64,000 nucleotides of DNA from Candidatus Enterenecus merdae (GTDB lineage Bacteria; Bacillota; Clostridia; Oscillospirales; Oscillospiraceae), in contig DVJZ01000049.1 of NCBI GenBank assembly GCA_018716385.1, forward strand, positions 62,001 to 126,000, read 5' to 3'. The stretch's first letter is position 1. Each line of letters begins with the position of its first letter. The position numbers and the translations under genes were made by a program. This document shows, in pieces, positions 16,499 to 23,974 of this stretch. The notes under the pieces were generated by a model that worked only from the letters and a program-made list of their open reading frames with translations, was not told the origin of the DNA and ran no database searches.

Positions 16499-17449
16499 TC
16501 ACGCCAGCTCCAGCAAGGCGCCGGCCCAGGTCAGCCCGCCGCCAAAGCCCACGCACAGCACCCGCTGGCCCCGGCGCACCGCCCCATCGCGCACCAGCTC
16601 GTCCAGCAGCAGAGGCACGCTGGCTGCGGAGGTGTTGCCCGTATGGTCGATGTTGCCCGTGCATTTCTCCGGCGGCAGATTCAGCTTTTTTACCGCCATG
16701 TCGATGATGCGCTGGTTGGCCTGGTGGAAGACGAACCGATCCACGTCCTCCACCCCAAGCCCCGCCCGCTCCAGCACCTGGGTGATGCACTGGGGCACCG
16801 TCTCCACGGCAAAGCGGAACACCGGCTGGCCGTCCATATGGATGTAACTGGGAACCCCCACCGCTACCCCGGGAATCAGCAGGTTCTCCGTGTTGCCCCG
16901 GCAGCCCAGCACCGCGTGGATGGAAGGGTAGTCCTCCCGCCACTCCAGCACCGCCGCCCCTGCTCCGTCTCCAAACAGGACGCAGGTGCCCCGGTCGGTG
17001 TAGTCCGTTACCCGGCTGAGCACCTCCGCCCCGATCACCAGGCCAAACTTCCTGGTTGCGGCAGCCAGCAGGCACTGGGCGGTATGCAAAGCGTAGACAA
17101 ACCCGGAACAAGCCGCATTCAGGTCAAAGCACACCGTGTCCTCCTCCAGGCCCAGCTCCTTTTGCAGCACGCAGGCAGTGGCTGGCGTCAGCCGGTCTGG
17201 GGTGAGGGTGGCCACAACGCACACGCCGATCTGATCGGGGCTTACCCCCGCCCGCTCCATGGCCTGCCTGGCTGCGGCCAAGCACAGGCCGGTGTGGGTC
17301 TCCCCCGGGGCGCACCGCCGCCGGCTGGAGATGCCCGTGCGGGTGGTGATCCACTCGTCCGAGGTATCCACCAGTTTAGCAAAACCCTCGTTGGTCAAAA
17401 TCTCGCTGGGCACTCCGGAACCGGTGCCCCATAGCTTCAATCCGCTCAT
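16499..17449 (-). CDS. fabH: 3-oxoacyl-ACP synthase III (FabH)
   Basis: Starts each fatty acid by condensing an acyl-CoA primer with malonyl-ACP. 316 residues with the Cys-His-Asn triad visible in NAACSGFVYALHTAQ, FHQANQRIIDMAVKKL and HTGNTSAASVPLLLDELV, and the N-terminal TSDEWITTRTGISSRR CoA loop. AAAGGAGCG precedes the ATG, which overlaps the accA stop by 4 bp. The upstream gene pair accD-accA delivers its malonyl substrate. Primer choice (acetyl or branched) cannot be seen from the sequence. Confidence 0.95.
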   Translation of the reverse strand: MSGLKLWGTGSGVPSEILTNEGFAKLVDTSDEWITTRTGISSRRRCAPGETHTGLCLAAARQAMERAGVSPDQIGVCVVATLTPDRLTPATACVLQKELGLEEDTVCFDLNAACSGFVYALHTAQCLLAAATRKFGLVIGAEVLSRVTDYTDRGTCVLFGDGAGAAVLEWREDYPSIHAVLGCRGNTENLLIPGVAVGVPSYIHMDGQPVFRFAVETVPQCITQVLERAGLGVEDVDRFVFHQANQRIIDMAVKKLNLPPEKCTGNIDHTGNTSAASVPLLLDELVRDGAVRRGQRVLCVGFGGGLTWAGALLELA

Positions 17450-18270
17450 GCGCGCTCCTTTCTCAGGGCATTTGCGCCCATCTTACGGAATTTTTGATAG
17501 CGCCCGGCAGCCAGCGCCTGAGGGCGCAGCTTTTCCAGGCCGTCCAGTTCCCGGGCCAGCGCCCGGTCCAGCTCGTGATACAGCGTCTGGGGGGCCAGGT
17601 GAGCCCCTCCCTCCGGCTCGGGGATGACCTGGTCGATTACCTCCAGCTCCAGCAGGTCCGCGGCGGTGAGCTTCATCACCTCACAGGCCTCCGCGCTGCG
17701 GGATGCGTCCTTCCACAGGATAGAGGCAAACCCCTCCGGGGACAGCACCGAGTACACCGCGTTTTCCAGCATCAGCACCCGGTTGCCCACCCCCAGCGCC
17801 AGGGCGCCGCCGCTGCCCCCTTCCCCGGTGACCACGCAGATCACCGGCACCGTGAGGGCGGACATCACCGCCAGGGTGCGGGCAATGGCCTCCCCCTGGC
17901 CTCGGGCCTCCGCCTCCAGGCCGGGATAGGCCCCCGGGGTGTCGATAAAGGTGATGACCGGGCGGCGGAACTTTTCCGCCTGGGCCAGGATCCGCTGGGC
18001 CTTCCGGTACCCCTCGGGGTTGGGCATGCCAAACCGGCAGGCCAGGTGCTCCTCCAGCCCATGTCCCTTTTGGTGGCCCAGCACCGTCACCGGCCGGCCA
18101 TGGAAGCGGGCGATCCCCCCCAGGATGCTGCCGTCCTCCCCGCACAGCCGGTCCCCACGTTGGGGGAAGAAGTCGGTGAACAGCCCCTGGATCAGCTGGG
18201 CGGTGCCCGGCCGGTCCGGATGGCGGGCCAGGGCCAGGCGCTGGGCGGGGGTCAGGTCACGGTTGGCCAT
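17446..18270 (-). CDS. accA: Acetyl-CoA carboxylase carboxyltransferase subunit alpha
   Basis: With AccD it moves the carboxyl group from biotin to acetyl-CoA. 274 residues, shorter than the 315-320 of Escherichia coli because the N-terminal helical part is reduced, as in many Firmicutes. Crotonase-fold motifs are clear: GHQKGHGLEEH, ITFIDTPGAYPGLEAEARGQ, ICVVTGEGGSGGALALGVGN and YSVLSPEGFASILWKD. I start at ATG 18270 (MANRDLTPAQRLAL), which overlaps the accD end by 14 bp. The longer frame to 18423 lies inside accD. Confidence 0.94.
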   Translation of the reverse strand: MANRDLTPAQRLALARHPDRPGTAQLIQGLFTDFFPQRGDRLCGEDGSILGGIARFHGRPVTVLGHQKGHGLEEHLACRFGMPNPEGYRKAQRILAQAEKFRRPVITFIDTPGAYPGLEAEARGQGEAIARTLAVMSALTVPVICVVTGEGGSGGALALGVGNRVLMLENAVYSVLSPEGFASILWKDASRSAEACEVMKLTAADLLELEVIDQVIPEPEGGAHLAPQTLYHELDRALARELDGLEKLRPQALAAGRYQKFRKMGANALRKERA

Positions 18271-19126
18271 GTTCGTCCCCCCCCTTCCGGTGCAGCCCCA
18301 GCAGTTGGATGAGGGTGGGGCGCAGCTGCTCCCGGGGTACGATGGCGTCCAGGAAGCCATGCTCCAGCATGTATTCCGCGCTCTGGAAGCCCTCGGGCAG
18401 CTTTTCCCCAATGGTCTGCTCAATCACCCGGGGGCCGGCAAAGCCGATCAGCGCTCCAGGCTCGGCCAGCTGGATGTCCCCCAGGCTGGCAAAGCTGGCC
18501 GTCACTCCCCCGGTGGTGGGATGGGTGAACACCGAGATATACAGCCCACCCCGCTGGGAGAACCGCTCCAGCGCGGCGGCGGTCTTGGCCATCTGCATCA
18601 GGGATAGGATCCCCTCCTGCATCCGGGCACCCCCGCTGGCCGAGAACAGGATCAGCGGCAGCTTACCCCGGCCCGCCTGCTCCACCAGGCGGGTCACCTT
18701 CTCCCCCAGGGCGGCGCTCATGCTGCCCATGAGGAAGCGGCTGTCCAGCACGCCCACCGCCACCTTCTGGCCCCCGATCCGGCCCAGGGCAGTGACCACC
18801 CCTTCCCCCGTTCCCGTCTTACGCCGGGCCTGCTCCAGCTTGGCCTGGTATTCCGGGAAGTGCAGAGGATCATTGGAGATCAGGTTGGCGTCCAGCTCTC
18901 GGAAGGTGCCCTTGTCCAGCACCAGGCTGAGCCGGTAGTAGGCGCTGACCGGGTGGTGGTATCCGCACAGGGGACACACATAGCGGTGGCTGGCCAGCTC
19001 CCGTCGCTCCACCGGCTGGCCGCAGCCGGGACAGTCCTGCCTGGCATGGACGGGCACATGGGGGCTGCTGCGCAGCGCCTTCATGGCCAACAGCTTCTGC
19101 CGGCGCTGTGCCAGGATACTGCTCAT
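18257..19126 (-). CDS. accD: Acetyl-CoA carboxylase carboxyltransferase subunit beta
   Basis: Zinc-containing partner of AccA. 289 residues; an N-terminal zinc ribbon (CPGCG and CPLCG pairs near residues 33 and 50) precedes the crotonase-fold domain with LILFSASGGARMQEGILSLM, HPTTGGVTASFASLGD and GFAGPRVIEQTIGEKLPEGF. The start ATG 19126 overlaps the accC stop (GTATGA). The zinc cysteines and oxyanion glycines all look intact. Gene order accB-accC-accD-accA encodes the full bacterial-type enzyme. Confidence 0.95.
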   Translation of the reverse strand: MSSILAQRRQKLLAMKALRSSPHVPVHARQDCPGCGQPVERRELASHRYVCPLCGYHHPVSAYYRLSLVLDKGTFRELDANLISNDPLHFPEYQAKLEQARRKTGTGEGVVTALGRIGGQKVAVGVLDSRFLMGSMSAALGEKVTRLVEQAGRGKLPLILFSASGGARMQEGILSLMQMAKTAAALERFSQRGGLYISVFTHPTTGGVTASFASLGDIQLAEPGALIGFAGPRVIEQTIGEKLPEGFQSAEYMLEHGFLDAIVPREQLRPTLIQLLGLHRKGGDEHGQP

Positions 19127-20505
19127 ACCTGCCCCTCCTCTCCGCTGCCGCACCAGGCCAGCAGGATGTCCAGATGTTCCTCCAGAAACCCAGTGTTGTA
19201 GTTGCCCCGGACAAAGTCCGGGTGGTGGAGGATCTGGTGCAGCAGGTCAGTATTGGTGGCCGGCCCCTCGATCACCAGCTCCTCCAGGCTCCTGCGCATC
19301 CTGCGGATGGCCTCCAGCCGGGTGGGGGCATGGACGATGACCTTGGCCATGAGCGAGTCATAGTGGGCCGGTATCTCACAGCCCGGGTACAGCCCTGTGT
19401 CCACCCGCACCCCAAACCCACCGGGCAGGTGCAGAAAGCCCACCCGGCCCGGGCTGGGCCGGAAGCCGTGGGCCGGATCCTCCCCGTTGATGCGGCACTC
19501 GATGGCGTGGCCCCGGAGCTCCACCTCCTCCTGGCCCACGGACAAGGGCATCCCGGCTGCAATGCGGATCTGCTCCCGCACCAGGTCCAGCCCGCAGATC
19601 AGCTCGGTCACCGGGTGCTCCACCTGGATGCGGGTATTCATCTCAATAAAGTAAAATTGGTTGTCCTGATCCAGCACGAACTCAATGGTGCCCGCGTTCT
19701 CATAGCCGGCGGCCCGGGCAGCCGTCACCGCCGCCTGCCCCATGGCGGCGCGCAGCTCTGGGGTGAGGGCCTTGGAGGGGGATTCCTCCAGCAACTTCTG
19801 GTTACGCCGCTGGATGGAGCAGTCCCGCTCCCCCAGCTGGATCACGCCCCCATGCCGGTCAGCCAGGATCTGGAACTCAATGTGCCGGGGCCGGAGGATC
19901 AGCTTTTCCAGGTACATCTCCCCGTCTCCAAAACAGGCCTCCGCCTCCAGGCGGGCCTCCTCAAAGAGGGGGGCGAGCTGCTCGGGGTCAAAGACCTTAC
20001 GCATCCCCCGGCCGCCGCCGCCGGCCGCCGCCTTGATCAGCACAGGGTAGCCGATGGCGTCCGCCACCTCCCTGGCCTGTTCCGCGCTCGTCACCGGGCC
20101 GTCTGATCCGGGCACCACGGGCACTCCGGCCCGCTGCATCAGCGCCCGGGCCGCCGCCTTGTTCCCCATGGCCCGGATCACCTGGCCAGGGGGACCGATG
20201 AAGGCGATGCCCGCCTGCTGACAGGCGTCGGCAAAGTCCCCGTTCTCCGACAGGAAACCGTAGCCGGGGTGGATGGCGTCGCAGCCCGTGGCCTGGGCCA
20301 CCGTGAGAATGGCCTCTACGTTCAGGTAGCTGTCCGCCGAACGGGCCGGCCCGATGCAGTAGGCCTGCTCGGCCAGCTGCACGTGCAGTGCCTCCCGGTC
20401 GGCCTGAGAGTAGACCACCACCGGCTCGATGTCCATCTCCCGGCAGGCCCGGAACACCCGCACGGCAACCTCCCCCCGGTTGGCAATCAAAATCCGTTTG
20501 AACAT
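19123..20505 (-). CDS. accC: Acetyl-CoA carboxylase biotin carboxylase subunit
   Basis: ATP-grasp enzyme that carboxylates the biotin of AccB. 460 residues. Visible are the N-terminal MFKRILIANRGEVAVRVFRA, the glycine-rich ATP loop KAAAGGGGRGMRKV, the YLEKLILRPRHIEFQILADR block, and EFVLDQDNQFYFIEMNTRIQ followed by VEHPVTE with the metal-binding glutamates. I start at ATG 20505 because similarity begins there; the frame extends 14 codons upstream into the accB end without meaning. It lies 7 bp after accB. Confidence 0.95.
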   Translation of the reverse strand: MFKRILIANRGEVAVRVFRACREMDIEPVVVYSQADREALHVQLAEQAYCIGPARSADSYLNVEAILTVAQATGCDAIHPGYGFLSENGDFADACQQAGIAFIGPPGQVIRAMGNKAAARALMQRAGVPVVPGSDGPVTSAEQAREVADAIGYPVLIKAAAGGGGRGMRKVFDPEQLAPLFEEARLEAEACFGDGEMYLEKLILRPRHIEFQILADRHGGVIQLGERDCSIQRRNQKLLEESPSKALTPELRAAMGQAAVTAARAAGYENAGTIEFVLDQDNQFYFIEMNTRIQVEHPVTELICGLDLVREQIRIAAGMPLSVGQEEVELRGHAIECRINGEDPAHGFRPSPGRVGFLHLPGGFGVRVDTGLYPGCEIPAHYDSLMAKVIVHAPTRLEAIRRMRRSLEELVIEGPATNTDLLHQILHHPDFVRGNYNTGFLEEHLDILLAWCGSGEEGQV

Positions 20506-20512
20506 ACGCCCC

Positions 20513-20935
20513 TTATCCTTCCCGGTAGCGCACCAGAGGCTCGCCAAAGGAAACCAGCGTACCGTCCCCCGCGACGATCTCCTCGATCACGCAGTCACAG
20601 GGGGCCTGCACCTCACTCATCATCTTCATGGCCTCCAGCAAACCCACCGTCTGGCCCTTCTTCACCCGGTCACCCGGCTTGACGAACGGCTCCGCCCCCG
20701 GCTGGGAGGCGTGGTAGAAGGTGCCCACCAGCGGCGCGGTGATGCACGGCCCCTGGCCGTCAGGACACTCTTCCCCGGCCGCAGAGGCAGCGGAAACGGC
20801 AGAAGCGGCGGGCACGGCTAAAGCCGTCCCCCCCTTCTCAAGTTCCAGGGAGAACTCCCCCATGGTCAGCTTCATCCGCGTGACCCTGCCCGCCTCAAAC
20901 CGGGAAATCAGTTCCAAGATCTCTTGCTTGTCCAT
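20513..20935 (-). CDS. accB: Biotin carboxyl carrier protein (AccB)
   Basis: Carries the biotin between AccC and AccAD. 140 residues: an N-terminal helical part, a flexible Ala/Ser/Pro linker (AVPAASAVSAASAA) and a C-terminal biotinyl domain with PLVGTFYHASQPGAEPFVK and the biotinylated lysine in LLEAMKMMSEVQAP. The GAGAGGAGA ribosome site is close to the ATG. A hairpin with a T-run lies between acpP and this gene, so its level may be lower than that of ACP. Confidence 0.95.
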   Translation of the reverse strand: MDKQEILELISRFEAGRVTRMKLTMGEFSLELEKGGTALAVPAASAVSAASAAGEECPDGQGPCITAPLVGTFYHASQPGAEPFVKPGDRVKKGQTVGLLEAMKMMSEVQAPCDCVIEEIVAGDGTLVSFGEPLVRYREG

Positions 20936-20950
20936 ACTCTCTCCTCTCGG

Positions 20951-20982
20951 AAAAGGGCATCGGTCTTCACCGATGCCCCAGG
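20951..20982 (-). terminator. Partial terminator between acpP and accB
   Basis: Ten-base-pair stem (20955-20964 with 20969-20978), four-base loop, followed on the minus strand by TTTT. No new promoter is seen before accB, so it likely acts as a leaky terminator or 3' stabiliser that raises acpP over the rest of the operon. Confidence 0.7.
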
Positions 20983-20986
20983 CTTC

Positions 20987-21217
20987 TTATTCCGCGTGCG
21001 CCTTGATGTAGTTGGCCAGGTCGGCCACCGTCTTCATCTTGGGCAGCTCCTCGTCCGCGATGGTCACGTTGAACTCCTCTTCCAGCGCCATGGACAGCTC
21101 CACCGCCGCCAGCGAGTCGGCCCCCAGATCGTCGGTCAGGCTGGCCTCCATGGTCACCTTCTCCAGGTCGCAGTTGAGGGTCTCGGCGATGATCTCGCGC
21201 ATCTTTTCAAAATTCAT
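20987..21217 (-). CDS. acpP: Acyl carrier protein
   Basis: Carries growing acyl chains on a phosphopantetheine arm. 76 residues, acidic, with the attachment serine in [20 protein letters not shown] and the four-helix pattern of ACPs. I start at ATG 21217 (MNFEKMREI) with AAGGAG upstream; an ATG three codons earlier is possible. It is the first gene of the acc-fab operon rather than sitting between fabD and fabG or fabH and fabK. A second ACP gene lies near 52.3 kb next to plsX. Confidence 0.96.
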   Translation of the reverse strand: MNFEKMREIIAETLNCDLEKVTMEASLTDDLGADSLAAVELSMALEEEFNVTIADEELPKMKTVADLANYIKAHAE

Positions 21218-21248
21218 GGGGAACACTCCTTGTCTTTTCTACCGGATT

Positions 21249-21272
21249 TTTAGCTAAAATTATTTAGTTAAA
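21249..21272 (-). promoter_or_regulatory. Candidate operator repeats in the acpP leader
   Basis: Two copies of an AT-rich palindrome, TTTAGCTAAA (21249-21258) and TTTAGTTAAA (21263-21272), spaced 14 bp start to start, lie between the promoter and the acpP ribosome site. Their place and symmetry suit a MarR-type repressor such as the FabT-like protein encoded at the operon's other end. This is inference; the motif is not identical to the published streptococcal FabT site. Confidence 0.5.
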
Positions 21273-21298
21273 ATTTTTGAGATATTTGCGATGGGCAT

Positions 21299-21326
21299 AT
21301 TGTATCAAACTGATGCCGATTGTCAA
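21299..21326 (-). promoter_or_regulatory. Promoter of the acp-acc-fab operon
   Basis: Minus strand -35 TTGACA (21321-21326), 16 bp spacer, -10 TACAAT (21299-21304), about 80 bp before acpP. Confidence 0.8.
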
Positions 21327-21465
21327 GGGAAAAAGAAATCCCTTTTTGTTCTCTCCAAATTTTCGGCGAAATGCTAAATCCCACCGTTTTTTTCTTGTCC
21401 GGTTTATCCAAATCCCCCGGGCCGCTTCTCCAATAGCCCAGGAGCCTCTTGCCGCTACACGGGGC

Positions 21466-21494
21466 TTGACAAATCTCAGTCCAATCCCTATAAT
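21466..21494 (+). promoter_or_regulatory. Promoter of tRNA-Pro
   Basis: Perfect -35 TTGACA (21466-21471), 17 bp spacer and perfect -10 TATAAT (21489-21494), 14 bp before the tRNA. Confidence 0.88.
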
Positions 21495-21508
21495 AACAGG
21501 TACACTTT

Positions 21509-21585
21509 CGGGGTGTGGCGAAGTTTGGTATCGCGCTTGGTTCGGGTCCAAGAGGCCCCGGGTTCGAATCCCGGCACTCCGACCA
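21509..21585 (+). tRNA. tRNA-Pro (anticodon CGG)
   Basis: Acceptor CGGGGTG/CACTCCG, anticodon stem CTTGG/CCAAG with loop TTCGGGT, T-arm CCGGG/CCCGG around TTCGAAT, encoded CCA. Single-gene transcript with its own promoter and terminator. Confidence 0.94.
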
Positions 21586-21588
21586 TCG

Positions 21589-21626
21589 CCGGAGCAAAGT
21601 CCGCTTTGCTCCGGTTTTGTTTTTTA
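21589..21626 (+). terminator. Terminator of tRNA-Pro
   Basis: Eleven-base-pair stem (21589-21599 with 21604-21614), four-base loop, followed by TTTTGTTTTTT. Confidence 0.9.
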
Positions 21627-21745
21627 CCTGTGGTAACAAAGAACGTCATCCACCCCTTCTTCCTCTACAAAGCGGATACGCTCCGCTGGGCTTCGGTTTG
21701 GTTTGCCAGCTCTGTCAAATTCAGATCCTACAATATTACATACAA

Positions 21746-21798
21746 ATTACATACAATCAAGGGCAAGCCCTCATAGGGCTTGCCCTTGATTGTATGTA
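21746..21798. repeat. Perfect 24-bp inverted repeat
   Basis: Arms 21746-21769 and 21775-21798 are exact reverse complements with a five-base loop. The outer part (TTACATACAATC) is AT-rich, the inner part GC-rich. A truncated direct copy of the outer end (ATTACATACAA) sits at once upstream at 21735-21745. No T-run follows on the plus strand. Confidence 0.8.
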
Positions 21799-21856
21799 AA
21801 CCTACGTTCCGATCGAGTGGGTTTTCCGCACTAATTTTCTGTTCCTAAAAAGCGAA

Positions 21857-21884
21857 GCGGTGAAAATCTTCAGATTTTCACCGC
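21857..21884. repeat. 13-bp perfect hairpin
   Basis: Arms 21857-21869 and 21872-21884 with a two-base loop; plus strand continues as GTTT. It could be a weak terminator or part of the repeat-rich tRNA-flanking region. Confidence 0.6.
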
Positions 21885-21963
21885 GTTTGGAATGAGAGGT
21901 TAACATTAATATTTCCAAGTATCCACACACTGCCGGGAACATACCAAACCGGCCTTCTGGCCG

Positions 21964-22040
21964 GCGGCCCTTTTGGGCCGCACAAGTGTTTTCGCCTTCG
22001 AGAAAACCTTAGTGAAGGGCAAATTCATTTTACCCCAGCA
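21964..22040 (-). repeat. tRNA-linked hairpin repeat, copy A
   Basis: A segment that matches copy B (24163-24235) at about three bases in four. It includes a hairpin with arms GTTTTC/GAAAAC (21988-22007), then CCTTAG and AATTCATTT on the plus strand. A second hairpin GCGGCCC/GGGCCGC lies at its left end. It begins 113 bp from the 3' end of tRNA-Thr, the same distance as copy B from tRNA-Arg. Confidence 0.65.
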
Positions 22041-22085
22041 TTACAATCATCAGAGAATGAATCCTCCCCCTGGCAGCGGAACCCA

Positions 22086-22119
22086 CAAAAAAAGACATCC
22101 TGCGGGATGTCCTTTTTTG
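22086..22119 (-). terminator. Terminator of tRNA-Thr
   Basis: Stem with core arms 22094-22100 and 22105-22111, extended by A/T pairs, ending in a T-run on the minus strand directly after the CCA of the tRNA. Confidence 0.88.
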
Positions 22120-22195
22120 TGGAGCTGGAAACGTGACTTGAACACGCGACCTGCTGATTACGAATCAGCTGCTCTACCAACTGAGCTATTCCAGC
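22120..22195 (-). tRNA. tRNA-Thr (anticodon CGT)
   Basis: Minus-strand cloverleaf: acceptor GCTGGAA/TTCCAGC, anticodon stem GCTGA/TCAGC with loop TTCGTAA, T-loop TTCAAGT, discriminator T and encoded CCA. Confidence 0.94.
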
Positions 22196-22235
22196 GCATT
22201 CTTACCCCCATCGGGCGGCAAGGGCAAGCGTTGTT

Positions 22236-22264
22236 ATTTTAACATAGCACGTCCCCTGCGTCAA
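22236..22264 (-). promoter_or_regulatory. Promoter of tRNA-Thr
   Basis: Minus strand -35 TTGACG (22259-22264), 17 bp spacer, -10 TAAAAT (22236-22241), about 40 bp before the tRNA. Confidence 0.75.
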
Positions 22265-22288
22265 GAGCAAAAAATGTGCAAAAATCGC

Positions 22289-22317
22289 TTGATTCAACAG
22301 GAGAAACCCAGTATACT
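22289..22317 (+). promoter_or_regulatory. Promoter of trxA
   Basis: -35 TTGATT (22289-22294), 17 bp spacer, -10 TATACT (22312-22317). It leaves a leader of about 130 bases in which CCGGCC and GGCCGG can pair around an inner GTGAT/ATCAC hairpin. Confidence 0.75.
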
Positions 22318-22454
22318 AAAGGGGCAGGCGGCCCGTTCTGATAGAGGGGCCTCCCAAGCGTAAACAAAGCCGGCCCAAACGGTGATTTCATCACAGACAG
22401 ATGCTGGCCGGTCGGTTAAACTATGTGTAAAATTGGAAAAAGGAGCTGCTGATC

Positions 22455-22766
22455 ATGTCAGTCATTCAGATCACAAAGGATAATTTTGAGCAGGAGGTCG
22501 TGCAGGCCAAGCAGACCGTTCTGCTGGACTTCTGGGCCGCTTGGTGTGGCCCGTGCCGGATGCTCTCCCCTGTGGTGGATCAGATCGCTGAAGAGCTGGA
22601 CGACGTGAAGGTGGGTAAGGTCAACGTAGACGAGGAGCCAGATCTGGCCCGCCAGTTTGGCGTGATGAGCATTCCCACCCTGGTGGTGATGAAGGACGGT
22701 AAGAGCGTGGACACGGCGGTGGGCGTGCAGCCCAAGGGTGCGATCCTGTCCATGCTGGGCCACTAA
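22455..22766 (+). CDS. trxA: Thioredoxin
   Basis: Small cytoplasmic disulfide reductase, 103 residues. The active site WCGPCR lies in VLLDFWAAWCGPCRMLSP, followed by the conserved VNVDEEPDLARQFGV and the cis-proline loop SIPTLVVMKDG. All residues of a functional thioredoxin are present. AAAAAGGAGCTGCTGATC precedes the ATG. It is a single-gene unit with its own promoter, a structured leader and a strong terminator. No thioredoxin reductase is in the window. Confidence 0.97.
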   Translation: MSVIQITKDNFEQEVVQAKQTVLLDFWAAWCGPCRMLSPVVDQIAEELDDVKVGKVNVDEEPDLARQFGVMSIPTLVVMKDGKSVDTAVGVQPKGAILSMLGH

Positions 22767-22786
22767 TCTATCTGGATATACGGCAA

Positions 22787-22838
22787 GGGCCACAGGCCTG
22801 CGATCCTCTGGATCGCAACCTGTGGCCCTTCTTTTTGG
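22787..22838 (+). terminator. Terminator of trxA
   Basis: Long imperfect stem (outer arms 22787-22796 and 22819-22828, inner GCGATCC/GGATCGC) followed by TTCTTTTT. It converges on the DUF362 gene. Confidence 0.88.
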
Positions 22839-22866
22839 GTTAATCCGATTCCGATTGGGCAAATCC

Positions 22867-23874
22867 TTAATGTGTGTGCTGGAAGGGCACCACATCCTTG
22901 ACTGCCTCCTGGGCAGTGATGGCCGCATCGCCGTGGTCCAGATCAATCAGGCGATATCGGTCGTTGCCCATACCCAGCTCCTTCATGTAGGTGAGCTGGC
23001 GCAGACCATGGCGGGACTCCATGCGCTGAACCAGATCCTTATGGTCCTCCTCCTTCATGGCGTACACCAGGTCTACGCAGGCCTGGTCCACAGCCAGGAT
23101 GTCCAGGGAAGCCAGGATGCCCACGTTTGGAGTCACCACCGGGGCGGCAGCCGTCCCCTCACAGTCACAGGATACGGACATGTTGCGCATGACGTTGACA
23201 AAGCAGATGTTCTTCCCAAAGTGGTCCACCACTGCCTTGGCCGACTCCATCATGCGCTCCATGAATTCCTCTTTAGCGATGTCCCACATGTCGTCGGAGC
23301 CCGGGGTGGTGTGGATCATAGCCTTGCCGATCCGGCCGTCCGCACACCCGATCCCGATGTTTTTGGCCGAGCCGCCAAAACCGCCCTGGGCATGGCCCTT
23401 AAAATGGGTGAGCACCACCAGGGAGTCATAGTTGGACAGGTTTTTCCCCATATGCATCTCGGTGAACCATTTCCCGCCCTTCACCGGGTAGGCAACCGTC
23501 CCGTCCTCGTCCAGAATATCCACTGGGCAGAAGGTCCAGCCGTTGACCTTCAGGGTCTCACGGTGCTGCTGGGTGGTGTAGCGGTCCCCCTCATAGTAAG
23601 TGTTGGTCTCCACGATGGTAGCGCTGGGCAGCTGCGCCTTCACCAGGCTCTCCACCCACGGGCTGGGGATGATATTGGGGCCGTGGGCCTCTCCGGTGTG
23701 AAGCTTGATGGCCACCTTACCGGTGATGCCCTCCTTCACCCGGTCGTAGATCCGCTGCAATCCCTGGGCAGACAGATCCCGGGTAAAGTAGACCAAAGAC
23801 TCCCCACCGGTGCGCTCGGCATAGGGAAGGTAGCGCTCCCCACCCAGGCCCGGAGTTGGCTTTTGTTCAGACAT
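22867..23874 (-). CDS. DUF362 domain protein
   Basis: 335-residue protein of the DUF362 family, a group of proteins often linked to Fe-S or redox functions in anaerobes; its reaction is not known. Visible conserved parts are VAIKLHTGEAHGPNII, IVETNTYYEGDRYTT, LSNYDSLVVLTHFKGHAQGG, GGSAKNIGIGCADGRIGK and the cysteine-containing NMSVSCDCEG. No CxxCxxC ferredoxin motif is seen, so it is the short form without the C-terminal iron-sulfur domain. I start at ATG 23874 because AAAGGAGGAATCTCA precedes it; the frame extends to 23964 with no support. It is transcribed alone. Confidence 0.85.
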   Translation of the reverse strand: MSEQKPTPGLGGERYLPYAERTGGESLVYFTRDLSAQGLQRIYDRVKEGITGKVAIKLHTGEAHGPNIIPSPWVESLVKAQLPSATIVETNTYYEGDRYTTQQHRETLKVNGWTFCPVDILDEDGTVAYPVKGGKWFTEMHMGKNLSNYDSLVVLTHFKGHAQGGFGGSAKNIGIGCADGRIGKAMIHTTPGSDDMWDIAKEEFMERMMESAKAVVDHFGKNICFVNVMRNMSVSCDCEGTAAAPVVTPNVGILASLDILAVDQACVDLVYAMKEEDHKDLVQRMESRHGLRQLTYMKELGMGNDRYRLIDLDHGDAAITAQEAVKDVVPFQHTH

Positions 23875-23943
23875 TGAGATTCCTCCTTTTCCGCTCGGTC
23901 CCAGGTAGGGCAAATTCCCGAGGCGGATCGTGTGTTCCCCTCC

Positions 23944-23974
23944 ATTATAAAACCCCTCCCCCACCAGAAGTCAA
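23944..23974 (-). promoter_or_regulatory. Promoter of the DUF362 gene
   Basis: Minus strand TATAAT (23944-23949) with TTGACT (23969-23974) at a 19 bp spacing, longer than ideal. The spacer is G-rich. Confidence 0.5.

Larger units (their letters stand above)
21627..21963. other. Non-coding stretch with hairpin repeats between tRNA-Pro and tRNA-Thr
   Basis: No protein-like frame is visible; composition is more AT-rich than the flanking genes. It holds a perfect 24 bp inverted repeat (21746-21798), a 13 bp hairpin (21857-21884) and leads into the tRNA-linked repeat at 21964. Both flanking tRNAs are transcribed toward it. Confidence 0.6.

Noticed and set aside
21249-21326. FapR operator in front of the fab operon
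   Set aside because: The repeats do not match the published Bacillus FapR site and no fapR gene adjoins plsX in this window.
21268-21639. Minus-strand frame containing ECRDSNPGPLGPEPSAIPNF
   Set aside because: Antisense of tRNA-Pro, a classic spurious ORF; no ribosome site.
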